In this document: piece after piece, positions 53,586 through 62,019 of the stretch
How positions within the stretch are numbered: position 1 is the stretch's first letter
Layout of the letters: every line of letters begins with the position of its first letter
Assembly (NCBI RefSeq): GCF_014467285.1
Contig: NZ_NKHR01000015.1
Coordinates: 54,079 to 118,078, forward strand
DNA: 64,000 nt
Origin: Xenorhabdus sp014467285
GTDB lineage: Bacteria; Pseudomonadota; Gammaproteobacteria; Enterobacterales; Enterobacteriaceae
Direction of reading: 5' to 3'
Position numbers and translations under genes: made by a program
The notes under the pieces: generated by a model
What the model was told of the DNA's origin: nothing
The model's database searches: none
Seen by the model: only the letters and a program-made list of their open reading frames with translations

Positions 53586-54359
53586 ATGACGCAACAAAAA
53601 CTGACAGGTACAGAACGGGGCTGGTGGATTGTCAGTCTTGAGAATCAGGTTTGGCTACCACAAGGAGAGTTACCATCAGGAACGGCTAACCAGTGGTTAT
53701 TGCAAGGCCATATGGCGCAGCCTATCGGTGAGTGGCAGGGGGAAACAGTTTGGCTGATTCGCCATAGAATGACTTCAAATATGTCTTCCCCCCGTTTAAT
53801 TGCTGATCGGGATGCCAAATTATTTCAGATGGTAGGACGCGGCGTCCAATTGGCTGAGTTTTATCGTTCGCACCGTTATTGCGGTTACTGTGGTCATGAT
53901 ATGCAGCATAGCCAGTACGAATGGGCCTGTTTATGCAGCCATTGCGAAGAGCGCTATTATCCACAAATTGCGCCCAGTATTATCGTGGGTATCCGTCGTG
54001 ATGACCATATCTTGTTGGCACAACACCAGCGTCACCGTAGTAATGGTATTCATACCGTACTTGCCGGGTTTGTTGAAGTGGGGGAAACGCTGGAAGAAGC
54101 TGTCCATCGTGAAGTGATGGAAGAGAGTGGCATTAAGATCCGGAACTTGCGTTATGTTGCTTCCCAACCGTGGCCTTTCCCGAATTCATTAATGACGGGG
54201 TTTTTGGCTGATTATGATAGCGGTGAAATCAATCATGACCCCGTTGAATTGGTCAGTGCAGATTGGTTTCGCTACGATAAGCTTCCCCTGATTCCCGGGC
54301 CTGATACGATTGCTCGCCGTCTGATTGAGGATACAGTTGCATTATGTCGTCAGCGGTGA
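53586..54359 (+). CDS. nudC: NAD-capped RNA hydrolase / NADH pyrophosphatase NudC
   Basis: 257 residues from the ATG at 53586, the exact E. coli length, starting just before GTERGWWIVSLENQVWLP. Zinc ribbon YCGYCGHDM and CSHCEERYYP, NUDIX box GFVEVGETLEEAVHREVMEESGI, and the SQPWPFPNSLM motif that marks NADH-type hydrolases. It removes NAD caps from RNA. Earlier in-frame starts (53439, 53547, 53568) run over the HAD remnant and were rejected, though the ribosome binding site is weak. Confidence 0.95.
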   Translation: MTQQKLTGTERGWWIVSLENQVWLPQGELPSGTANQWLLQGHMAQPIGEWQGETVWLIRHRMTSNMSSPRLIADRDAKLFQMVGRGVQLAEFYRSHRYCGYCGHDMQHSQYEWACLCSHCEERYYPQIAPSIIVGIRRDDHILLAQHQRHRSNGIHTVLAGFVEVGETLEEAVHREVMEESGIKIRNLRYVASQPWPFPNSLMTGFLADYDSGEINHDPVELVSADWFRYDKLPLIPGPDTIARRLIEDTVALCRQR

Positions 54360-54390
54360 TGTTAATTGATCAATGAGTTGTGTATAAAAA

Positions 54391-54451
54391 TGAGAGCTAC
54401 CTCGTGTTTCGTATCAGGATCCGATATCCATACCAAAACGGGTAACTCTCA
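54391..54451. repeat. 61-bp imperfect palindrome between convergent nudC and dcp
   Basis: TGAGAGCTACC at the left faces GGGTAACTCTCA at the right, and the pairing goes on inward with mismatches. No T run follows on either side. It may serve as a terminator for both genes or be a dispersed palindromic repeat. Confidence 0.6.
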
Positions 54452-54474
54452 ATCACTTAAGGTTCAGTGGCTGA

Positions 54475-56682
54475 TTAAGGCTGTTTTTGTTCCTCCAGGC
54501 CCCGGTTTTTCAGCATAGGTTTAATACTTGGTGGCTTACCGCGCCAGTTGATATACAGCTTTTCCAAGTCTTCACTATTACCACGTGATAACACCTTATC
54601 GCGGAAAAGTTGGCCATTCTCTGGTGTCAGGCCTCCGTGTTCGGTAAACCAGGCAAAAGCATCGTCTGCCAGCATTTCGGTCCACAGATAAGCATAATAA
54701 CCGGCAGCATAACCGTTACCCCAAATGTGTTTGAAGTAGCTGGAACGATAACGCGGCGGTACGTAGCTGATATAGATGTTATCTTGTTGCAGAGACCTGG
54801 CTTCAAACTTATCCACGTCCTGCTGTGGCTGATCAGCGGTTAGCATATGCCAGTGCATATCCAACAACGCGGCTGACAGCAGCTCGGTCATGCTATAGCC
54901 TTTGTTGAATTTGTCAGCCTTATTGATCTTATCCACTAACGCCTGTGGCATTGCTTCACCGGTTTGGTAATGCTTAGCGTAATGGGCAAACACCTTGGGA
55001 TCACGCGCCCAATACTCATTAAATTGCGATGGGAATTCCACAAAATCACGGGCGGTATTGGTGCCGGACAGGCTCGGATATTCCTGATCGGCAAACATGC
55101 CGTGCAAGGCATGCCCAAACTCATGGAAGATTGTGATCACGTCGTCATACGACAACAGTGCAGGTTGGCCCGGCGCAGGTTTGGTAAAGTTGGCGACGTT
55201 GTAAATCACCGGCTTGGTTCCGATGAGCTTTGACTGATCGACAAAATTACTCATCCAGGCTCCGCCACCTTTATTGTCGCGCTTAAAGTAATCGGTATAA
55301 AACAACGCCAACGGTTTCCCGTCTTTATCGAAAACTTCATACACGCGGACGTCGGATTGATAAACCGGGATGTCTTTGCGCTCTTTAAAGGTAATGCCAT
55401 ACAGCAGATTGGCGGCATAGAATACGCCATTATTCAGGACGTTATTCAGCTCGAAATACGGCTTAATCTGTGATTCATCCAAATCATATTTTGCTTTGCG
55501 TACCTGCTCAGCATAAAACGGCCAATCCCAGGCCTCCAGCTTGAAGCCCCCTTTTTGCTGATCAATCACCGCCTGAATGTCTTTGGCTTCACGCTCAGCG
55601 CGTGCTGTTGCCGCAGGTACAATATCACGCAAAAATTTCAACGCGGCTTTAGGCGTTTTTGCCATCTGATTTTGCAGTTTCCACGATGCGTAATCCGGGA
55701 AGCCTAGCAGCTTAGCCTGCTCAGCACGGATCTTCGCTAACCGGGCTAAGGTTTGACGCGTGTCATTATCGTCACCTTTCTCGGCCCGGCGCCACGATGC
55801 CTCAAATAAAGCTTTACGCGTATCGCGATCTTTCAGGTCTTGCAAACTCGGTTGCTGAGTGGTGTTTTGCAATACCAACAGCCATTGTTTGTCTAGCTTA
55901 CGCTCACTGGCAGCCTGCGCAGCCGCGGCAATTTCGCCAGCGGACAGTCCGTTCAGTCTGGCTTTATCTTGAATCGCCAGTGCGCCATTTTTGGTTGCCG
56001 CCAGCAGTTTGTTGCTAAACTGGGTACTGAGTGTGGCTGCTTCCTGATTTAAAGCCTTTAACTTTACTTTATCCGCATCAGACAAGTTGGCTCCCGCTAA
56101 CTCGAAACTTTGATAAGTCACCTCCACCAATCGGCGCGATTCCGGATCCAGATTCAACGTCCCGCGCTGCTGGTAAATGGCTTTGATACGGTTGAACAGT
56201 TTACTGTTCAGCATAATTTCATCATTCATCGCCGCCAGCTTTGGTGCAATTTCTTCATCCAGTTTTTGCAGCCTGTCAGTGGTATTAGCTGATGTCATCG
56301 CCCCAAATACGTTCATCACCCGTGTCAACGTTGCGCCCGATTTTTCCAGCGCGATAAATGTATTTTCAAAGTCAGGCGTGGCAGGGTTATTGGCGATCTT
56401 CTCCACCTCCTTCAGTTTCTGTTTAATACCGGCCGCAATCGCGGGTGCATAGTCTGTTTCTTTTATCTTATCAAACGGAGGAGCCTGGAACGGTAGTACA
56501 CTCGAGTAGAAGAAAGGGTTTTTGTTCTTGTATTGCTGTTGATTAGCTTCACCAGTCACACTCATCTCCTTGACCTGATCACTTGATACGTTCGTGTGAT
56601 CAGATCCCAGTTTATTTTCTTCGGCCTGCACCTGAGTGCTTAGTGCCAAGCCAATAGCCAGTACTAAAGTGGATAAACGCAT
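54475..56682 (-). CDS. dcp: Peptidyl-dipeptidase Dcp, periplasmic form
   Basis: 735 residues, M3 metallopeptidase. Signal peptide MRLSTLVLAIGLALSTQVQA, a short Asn/Gln-rich linker, then the oligopeptidase body. Zinc site HEFGH (about 520-524) with the downstream Glu in DFVEFPSQFNEYW (about 549); substrate-loop motif YISYVPPRYRSSYFKHIWGNGYAAGYYAY near the end. It removes C-terminal dipeptides. The start ATG at 56682 is 9 nt after GGAGGAG; the ATG at 56700 contains that site and was rejected. In E. coli dcp is elsewhere and mostly cytoplasmic, so this placement and the export signal are notable. Confidence 0.93.
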   Translation of the reverse strand: MRLSTLVLAIGLALSTQVQAEENKLGSDHTNVSSDQVKEMSVTGEANQQQYKNKNPFFYSSVLPFQAPPFDKIKETDYAPAIAAGIKQKLKEVEKIANNPATPDFENTFIALEKSGATLTRVMNVFGAMTSANTTDRLQKLDEEIAPKLAAMNDEIMLNSKLFNRIKAIYQQRGTLNLDPESRRLVEVTYQSFELAGANLSDADKVKLKALNQEAATLSTQFSNKLLAATKNGALAIQDKARLNGLSAGEIAAAAQAASERKLDKQWLLVLQNTTQQPSLQDLKDRDTRKALFEASWRRAEKGDDNDTRQTLARLAKIRAEQAKLLGFPDYASWKLQNQMAKTPKAALKFLRDIVPAATARAEREAKDIQAVIDQQKGGFKLEAWDWPFYAEQVRKAKYDLDESQIKPYFELNNVLNNGVFYAANLLYGITFKERKDIPVYQSDVRVYEVFDKDGKPLALFYTDYFKRDNKGGGAWMSNFVDQSKLIGTKPVIYNVANFTKPAPGQPALLSYDDVITIFHEFGHALHGMFADQEYPSLSGTNTARDFVEFPSQFNEYWARDPKVFAHYAKHYQTGEAMPQALVDKINKADKFNKGYSMTELLSAALLDMHWHMLTADQPQQDVDKFEARSLQQDNIYISYVPPRYRSSYFKHIWGNGYAAGYYAYLWTEMLADDAFAWFTEHGGLTPENGQLFRDKVLSRGNSEDLEKLYINWRGKPPSIKPMLKNRGLEEQKQP

Positions 56683-56780
56683 CAGTAGAAACTCCTCCAT
56701 GTAGGTCTAATAGGTTATTTAGAAAATGACTTCATAAGCGCTTTGATACAGTCAATTAACTACAGGCAATTAATTTACAG

Positions 56781-56970
56781 TCAATTAATTAACGTAAACC
56801 AATTCATCCAACGATTAATTGAAGAGCGCGAACAATGAAGGGTTATGGCAATGTGAGAAACGGCATTGCCTTCATGTAACGCATGTGTTACATGAATGTA
56901 GCATAATGAGAGCGATGAGCCGGCGTGCATAGTCCTTGTTCCGGGTTTTGTGACTCTGTACATAAATTTT
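56781..56970 (-). pseudogene. IS630-family transposase remnant upstream of hemE
   Basis: Two shifted frames together read like the N-terminal helix-turn-helix of an IS630 transposase: RNKDYARRLIALIMLH in one frame, then GNAVSHIAITLHCSRSSINR and WMNWFTLI in another. The break coincides with a 26-bp palindrome at 56871-56896 (TTCATGTAAC / GTTACATGAA). The remaining bases of 56683-57086 hold only the dcp and hemE leaders; a -10-like TATCAT lies near 57048. Confidence 0.6.
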
Positions 56971-57086
56971 TTCATCTGACGTCGGGATGGGGACTTGACG
57001 TCTATTTATTGGTAGCCACGACGGAAGTTCGGCTTCCGACGTGTTATCATGCGGGCGCTTTTTGTTGATAATCAAGGGAGCTTGTC

Positions 57087-58151
57087 ATGAATGCGTTGAA
57101 AAACGACCGCTATCTGCGTGCCTTATTACGTCAGCCTGTCGATGTCACACCGGTATGGATGATGCGCCAGGCTGGCCGATATTTACCTGAATATAAAGCG
57201 ACACGTCAGGAAGCGGGGGATTTCATCTCGTTATGCAAAAATACCGAATTAGCTTGTGAAGTCACACTTCAACCCTTGCGCCGTTTTCCACTGGATGCGG
57301 CAATCCTGTTTTCTGATATTTTGACGATTCCCGATGCGATGGGGTTGGGGCTTTATTTTGAAACGGGTGAAGGGCCGCGTTTTCACTCCCCGATTATGAA
57401 TCATGCTGATGTGGAAAAACTGCCTGTACCTGATCCAGAAATGGAGTTGGGTTATGTGATGGATGCCGTTCGTGCGATCCGCAAGGCGTTGGCAGGGCAA
57501 GTTCCGCTCATCGGTTTTTCTGGCAGCCCGTGGACATTGGCAACCTATATGGTTGAAGGCGGAAGCAGTAAAGCGTTCACTAAGATCAAGGCCATGATGT
57601 ATGCTGAGCCTGCCACATTGCATCTGCTACTGGATAAATTGGCAAACAGCGTTATTCTATATCTGAATGCGCAAATCAGGGCGGGAGCCCAATCTGTCAT
57701 GATTTTCGATACTTGGGGCGGCGTTTTATCTCATCGCGATTATTTGGAATTCTCCCTACAGTATATGCACAAAATTGTTGATGGACTGATCCGCGAACAT
57801 GAAGGCCGCCGTGTGCCTGTGACCCTGTTTACCAAAGGGGGAGGACAATGGCTTGAAGCAATGGCGGCAACAGGGTGTGATGCGCTTGGTTTGGATTGGA
57901 CAACAAATATTTCTGATGCTCGTCGTCGTGTCGGAGATAAGGTTGCCTTGCAGGGCAATATGGACCCATCCATGCTGTATGCGCAACCCGCCCGAATTGA
58001 AGAAGAAGTTTCGACAATATTGCAAGATTTTGGTGTAGGCAGTGGGCATGTTTTCAATTTGGGGCATGGCATTCATCAAGATGTTCCACCAGAACATGCC
58101 GGTGCATTTGTCGAAGCCGTACACCGACTTTCAGCAAAATATCATCAATAA
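57087..58151 (+). CDS. hemE: Uroporphyrinogen decarboxylase HemE
   Basis: 354 residues, full length. N-terminal signature PVWMMRQAGRYLPEYKATR, central GFSGSPWTLATYMVEGG, and GNMDPSMLY near the end. It removes four carboxyl groups from uroporphyrinogen III in heme synthesis. ATG at 57087 after AAGGGAGC. Followed 19 bp later by nfi, as in E. coli. Confidence 0.98.
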   Translation: MNALKNDRYLRALLRQPVDVTPVWMMRQAGRYLPEYKATRQEAGDFISLCKNTELACEVTLQPLRRFPLDAAILFSDILTIPDAMGLGLYFETGEGPRFHSPIMNHADVEKLPVPDPEMELGYVMDAVRAIRKALAGQVPLIGFSGSPWTLATYMVEGGSSKAFTKIKAMMYAEPATLHLLLDKLANSVILYLNAQIRAGAQSVMIFDTWGGVLSHRDYLEFSLQYMHKIVDGLIREHEGRRVPVTLFTKGGGQWLEAMAATGCDALGLDWTTNISDARRRVGDKVALQGNMDPSMLYAQPARIEEEVSTILQDFGVGSGHVFNLGHGIHQDVPPEHAGAFVEAVHRLSAKYHQ

Positions 58152-58170
58152 CGATATTAGTAATAACAGT

Positions 58171-58848
58171 ATGATTGATACAAAGGCACTTCGTCAGGAA
58201 CAGGTAGAAAAATCACGGCAGGTTATCCGTCATGATGTTTTTTCTGCCTCTTTTACGCCAGAGTTCATTGCGGGTGCTGATGTTGGCTTTGAAAAAGATG
58301 GCACGGTAACCCGTGCCGCAATCGCGATTTTGCGATATCCCTCGCTAGAATTAGTCGAATACCAAATCGCAAGAATTGATACGGTACTTCCCTATATCCC
58401 GGGTTTACTCTCATTTCGTGAATACCCTGCATTGATGGCTGCATGGCAAAAATTAAGCCTGCGGCCTGATTTGCTTATGGTGGATGGTCAGGGTATTGCC
58501 CATCCCCGACGTTTTGGGATTGCCAGTCATTTTGGAGTATTGGTCGATGTTCCGACAATTGGTGTGGCAAAAAGCCGTTTGTGTGGTGAACATGCCCCTG
58601 TAGGAGGACTTCCGGGAAGTCGCCAGCCATTGATGGATCATGGCGAACAGATTGGGGTTGTATTACAAAGCAAAAAAAGATGTAACCCACTCTATATTTC
58701 CATCGGGCATAAGGTCAGTATTGATAGCGCGATTTTTTGGGTTGAGCATTGTTTGAGGGGGTATAGACTGCCTGAACCGACCCGTTGGGCGGATGGGATT
58801 GCCTCAAATAGACCATTTTTTAAGCAAACAATGCAGAAAAATCTATAA
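58171..58848 (+). CDS. nfi: Endonuclease V Nfi
   Basis: 225 residues. Catalytic residues are in IAGADVGFEKDG (Asp) and VDGQGIAHPRRFGIASHFGV (Asp and His), with SFREYPALMAAW between. It cuts DNA next to deaminated bases such as hypoxanthine. The ATG at 58171 matches the family N-terminus; earlier in-frame starts lie inside hemE. The ribosome binding site is weak, so translation may follow from hemE. Confidence 0.96.
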   Translation: MIDTKALRQEQVEKSRQVIRHDVFSASFTPEFIAGADVGFEKDGTVTRAAIAILRYPSLELVEYQIARIDTVLPYIPGLLSFREYPALMAAWQKLSLRPDLLMVDGQGIAHPRRFGIASHFGVLVDVPTIGVAKSRLCGEHAPVGGLPGSRQPLMDHGEQIGVVLQSKKRCNPLYISIGHKVSIDSAIFWVEHCLRGYRLPEPTRWADGIASNRPFFKQTMQKNL

Positions 58849-58924
58849 TTGCGGCGGAAATGTGTGGATATTCTTGATTTTCAGGTAAACTTCGACGCAA
58901 ATTAGGCATCATGAGTAACGACCA

Positions 58925-59515
58925 ATGTTAAGAAACCCGATCCATCTGAGGTTGGAGAAACTCGAAAGTTGGCAACATTTGACTTTTATGGCTAGTCTAT
59001 GTGAGCGAATGTATCCAAATTATCAGGTGTTTTGTCGCCAGAGTGGGTTTGCTGACCCTGCACAATATCGCCGCATTTTGGATTTAGTGTGGGAAATCTT
59101 GGTCGTCAAAGATGCAAAAGTGAATTTTGATAGTCAGCTGGAAAAATTGGAAGCCATTATTCCATCATCAGAAAATTATGATATTTATGGTGTGTATCCA
59201 GCGATTGACGCGTGCATTGCATTGGGTGAAGTAATTCATTCTCGTCTGAGTGGCTCGACGTTAGAACATGCAATAGCCGTCAGTGAGATATCCATCCGCA
59301 CTGTTGCCATGCTGGAAATGACGCAGGCCGGTAGGGAAATGACCGAGGATGAGTTAAAAGTATTACCTGCCATTGAAGAAGAATGGGATATTCAATGGGA
59401 GATTTTCCGTTTATTGGCAAATTGCGAAGAACGGGACATTGAATTAATTAAAGGATTAAAGGCTGATCTCCGTGAAGCGGGGGTCAGCAACATCGGCATA
59501 AATTTAGAGCAGTAA
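58925..59515 (+). CDS. yjaG: YjaG family protein (DUF416)
   Basis: 196 residues, all-helical, cytoplasmic, starting MLRNPIHLRLEKLESWQHL with the family motifs SLCERMYPNYQVFCRQ and YDIYGVYPAIDACIALGE. No biochemical role is known to me. It lies in the conserved nfi-yjaG-hupA order. Confidence 0.93.
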   Translation: MLRNPIHLRLEKLESWQHLTFMASLCERMYPNYQVFCRQSGFADPAQYRRILDLVWEILVVKDAKVNFDSQLEKLEAIIPSSENYDIYGVYPAIDACIALGEVIHSRLSGSTLEHAIAVSEISIRTVAMLEMTQAGREMTEDELKVLPAIEEEWDIQWEIFRLLANCEERDIELIKGLKADLREAGVSNIGINLEQ

Positions 59516-59700
59516 CACATAAAACGTGACTTAATGCTTGATTTGCCGTATTTAAAGGCTTCACATTTGCCCTCACTCTGTTCTACATTGGGGGGCGAAA
59601 AGAAGTGGCTATCGGTGCGTGTATGCAGGGGTGCTGTCAAATCGGCATATCCGTCGCACTCGATGCTTTGCAAACGATAAACACACTGTAAGGATAATCT

Positions 59701-59973
59701 ATGAATAAGACCGAATTAGTTGATGCAATTGCAGCAGGTGCAGATCTGACTAAAACTCAGGCTAAAGCAGCTCTGGAATCAACTTTGAATGCAATCACTG
59801 AATCCCTGAAAAATGGTGATGCAGTGCAGCTGGTAGGCTTTGGTACTTTCAAAGTTAACCACCGTGCGGAACGTACTGGCCGTAACCCACAAACTGGTAA
59901 AGAAATTAAAATTGCAGCAGCAAACGTACCTGCTTTCTCCGCTGGTAAGGCATTGAAAGACGCAGTTAAGTAA
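59701..59973 (+). CDS. hupA: DNA-binding protein HU alpha
   Basis: 90 residues, beginning MNKTELVDAIAAGADLTKTQ. The beta-arm carries VNHRAERTGRNPQTG, with the intercalating proline in NPQTG. Nucleoid-associated histone-like protein. Ribosome binding site AAGGA at 59690-59694. The 185-bp upstream spacer contains its promoter, not placed. Confidence 0.99.
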   Translation: MNKTELVDAIAAGADLTKTQAKAALESTLNAITESLKNGDAVQLVGFGTFKVNHRAERTGRNPQTGKEIKIAAANVPAFSAGKALKDAVK

Positions 59974-59978
59974 TTGCA

Positions 59979-60677
59979 TTGCGAAATAAAATAAGAGGGG
60001 GGAATTCAAAGCCCCTTTTGTTGATTCTACAGGGGCTGTTTGCATTAGGGTTTATCTCTTTGCTCAGCGCCTGTTCGATTCAATCAAACACTTCTCTTTT
60101 CAATGCCAGTGGTTTTACAACCGACAGCGGTGCTATCCGTTTATGGCGTCTGAATGATCAAAGCAGTAAACCTCAGGTTATCATGAGCGTTTACAGTCCT
60201 TATCGTAATAACAATACTGTCGTTACTTTTTATGAATATCGTCATGGCAACTTGTGGCAGATTCGTCGCAATGTGCTTGATAACCCTCCGATTGCAGAAA
60301 CATTGCGTATCGATCAAAATAACTCGGCCATTTTTAATCTGCGGCAATCAGAAAAACATAATGAACCACTTTCCGCCGATGATATTGCTCGCCTGCGGTT
60401 TGATGCCAAACAGATAGAGGAAACCAGTGATGCCTTAATTGCAGGAGATATTAAGCTATTACAGGGGCATTGGCAGTATGGCAGAGTTACCACCTGTGCC
60501 GGAAAACAATTATTCGTTGAGTTTGAGCCTCATGATCAGAGATGGATTGAAGAAAGGCAAAACAACAGCTCTGGCCCATTGACTATTGCGTGGCTGGATT
60601 CGCCGGCAGGAAAACAGTTGTTATTGGTGGCTAATGATGATTTTTGTCGTTGGGAACCGACGGAAGATAAGTTGTAA
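59979..60677 (+). CDS. yjaH: YjaH-like lipoprotein (DUF1481)
   Basis: 232 residues from a TTG at 59979. A lipoprotein signal is visible: basic start, hydrophobic segment LLLILQGLFALGFISL, lipobox LLSAC with Cys at about 32. The rest (VITFYEYRHGNLWQIRR-like, ending DFCRWEPTEDKL) fits the DUF1481 family found after hupA in E. coli. Function unknown. The start is uncertain because it lies only 5 bp after hupA and no ribosome binding site is seen; TTG codons at 60018 or 60021 are alternatives but would lose the basic n-region. Confidence 0.8.
   Translation: MRNKIRGGNSKPLLLILQGLFALGFISLLSACSIQSNTSLFNASGFTTDSGAIRLWRLNDQSSKPQVIMSVYSPYRNNNTVVTFYEYRHGNLWQIRRNVLDNPPIAETLRIDQNNSAIFNLRQSEKHNEPLSADDIARLRFDAKQIEETSDALIAGDIKLLQGHWQYGRVTTCAGKQLFVEFEPHDQRWIEERQNNSSGPLTIAWLDSPAGKQLLLVANDDFCRWEPTEDKL
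59996..60019 (+). terminator. Possible hupA terminator inside the yjaH 5' end
   Basis: AGGGG / CCCCT with an 11-nt loop, then TTTT, 22 bp after hupA. Weak stem; it overlaps the first codons of yjaH as annotated. Confidence 0.4.
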
Positions 60678-60705
60678 CGCTGTGACTTCCGCCGGTTTAA
60701 TTGGT

Positions 60706-61989
60706 TTATTTCAAACGGGCAATGGCTCGGTAGCCAATATCTTTACGGTAAAAACATCCTTCCCAATTAATTTGCTCTGCTCTCAGATAAGCTTTTTTCT
60801 GTGCGTCTGCGATATCGTTACCTAACGCGGTAACACATAAAACACGCCCACCCGCAGTGATAACATTTTCATCTTTAAATACGGTGCCTGCATGAAAGAC
60901 TTTTTCATCGGCACTTGTTTCCTGAACTAACCCGCTGATAACGTCACCTTTGGCATAATTGGCCGGATAACCTCCCGCCGCCAGCACGACACCCAACGCA
61001 GGACGAGGGTCCCATGTGGATGCTTTCCCATTTAATTGGCCTTTCGCTCCGGCAAGACACAGTTCGACTAAATCAGAAGTCAAACGCATCATAATAGGCT
61101 GGGTTTCAGGATCACCAAAGCGACAGTTAAATTCAATTACTTTGGGTTCTCCTTGTTTATCAATTATCAACCCGGCATAGAGGAAACCAACGTAGGTATG
61201 GCCTTCGGCAGCCATTCCTTTAACTGTAGGGTAAATGATTTTTTCCATAATGCGCTGGTGGAGCTCATCCGTTACCACAGGAGCAGGCGAATAAGCGCCC
61301 ATGCCGCCGGTATTTGGCCCGGTATCACCGTCACCGACACGTTTGTGATCCTGACTGGTCGCCATAGGAACCACGTTATTGCCATCTACCATGACAATAA
61401 AGCTGGCTTCTTCGCCATCCAGAAATTCCTCTATAACGATACGATGCCCTGCATCACCAAATACATTACCTGCCAACATATCTTTAACCGCGCTTTGCGC
61501 TTCTTCCATCGTCATGGCGACGACGACACCTTTACCCGCGGCCAGACCATCCGCTTTAATAACAATAGGTGTACCCATCTTTTCTAAATAGGCCAGCGCA
61601 GACTCAACTTCTGTAAAGTTTTGATAGGCGGCCGTGGGGATATGATGACGATGGAGAAAATCTTTGGTGAAAGCTTTGGAACCTTCCAGTTGAGCGGCTG
61701 CTTTTGTAGGGCCGAAAATTGTTAGCCCAGCCTGTTGGAAAGCATCAACCACGCCGATAACGAGTGGAGCCTCAGGCCCCACGATGGTCAGATCAATATG
61801 ATGATTCTGGGCAAACGCAAGCAGCCCATCAATATCTGTTGCCGCAATGTCTACATTTTCCAGATTCGTTTCCAGCGCAGTGCCCGCGTTACCCGGTGCA
61901 ACATAGACCTTATTCGCCAAAGGTGACTGTGCCGCTTTCCAAGCGAGTGCATGTTCTCTTCCGCCACTGCCAATAATCAAAATGTTCAT
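60706..61989 (-). CDS. purD: Phosphoribosylamine-glycine ligase PurD
   Basis: 427 residues, ATP-grasp enzyme, starting MNILIIGSGGREHALAWKAA. The region SKAFTKDFLHRHHIPTAAY and the metal-binding VIEFNCRFGDPETQ are intact. Second step of purine synthesis. ATG at 61989 after AGAGGGC; 30 bp behind purH in one operon. Confidence 0.98.
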   Translation of the reverse strand: MNILIIGSGGREHALAWKAAQSPLANKVYVAPGNAGTALETNLENVDIAATDIDGLLAFAQNHHIDLTIVGPEAPLVIGVVDAFQQAGLTIFGPTKAAAQLEGSKAFTKDFLHRHHIPTAAYQNFTEVESALAYLEKMGTPIVIKADGLAAGKGVVVAMTMEEAQSAVKDMLAGNVFGDAGHRIVIEEFLDGEEASFIVMVDGNNVVPMATSQDHKRVGDGDTGPNTGGMGAYSPAPVVTDELHQRIMEKIIYPTVKGMAAEGHTYVGFLYAGLIIDKQGEPKVIEFNCRFGDPETQPIMMRLTSDLVELCLAGAKGQLNGKASTWDPRPALGVVLAAGGYPANYAKGDVISGLVQETSADEKVFHAGTVFKDENVITAGGRVLCVTALGNDIADAQKKAYLRAEQINWEGCFYRKDIGYRAIARLK

Positions 61990-62019
61990 CTGAGCCCTCT
62001 ATATATAAGGTGAAAATTA

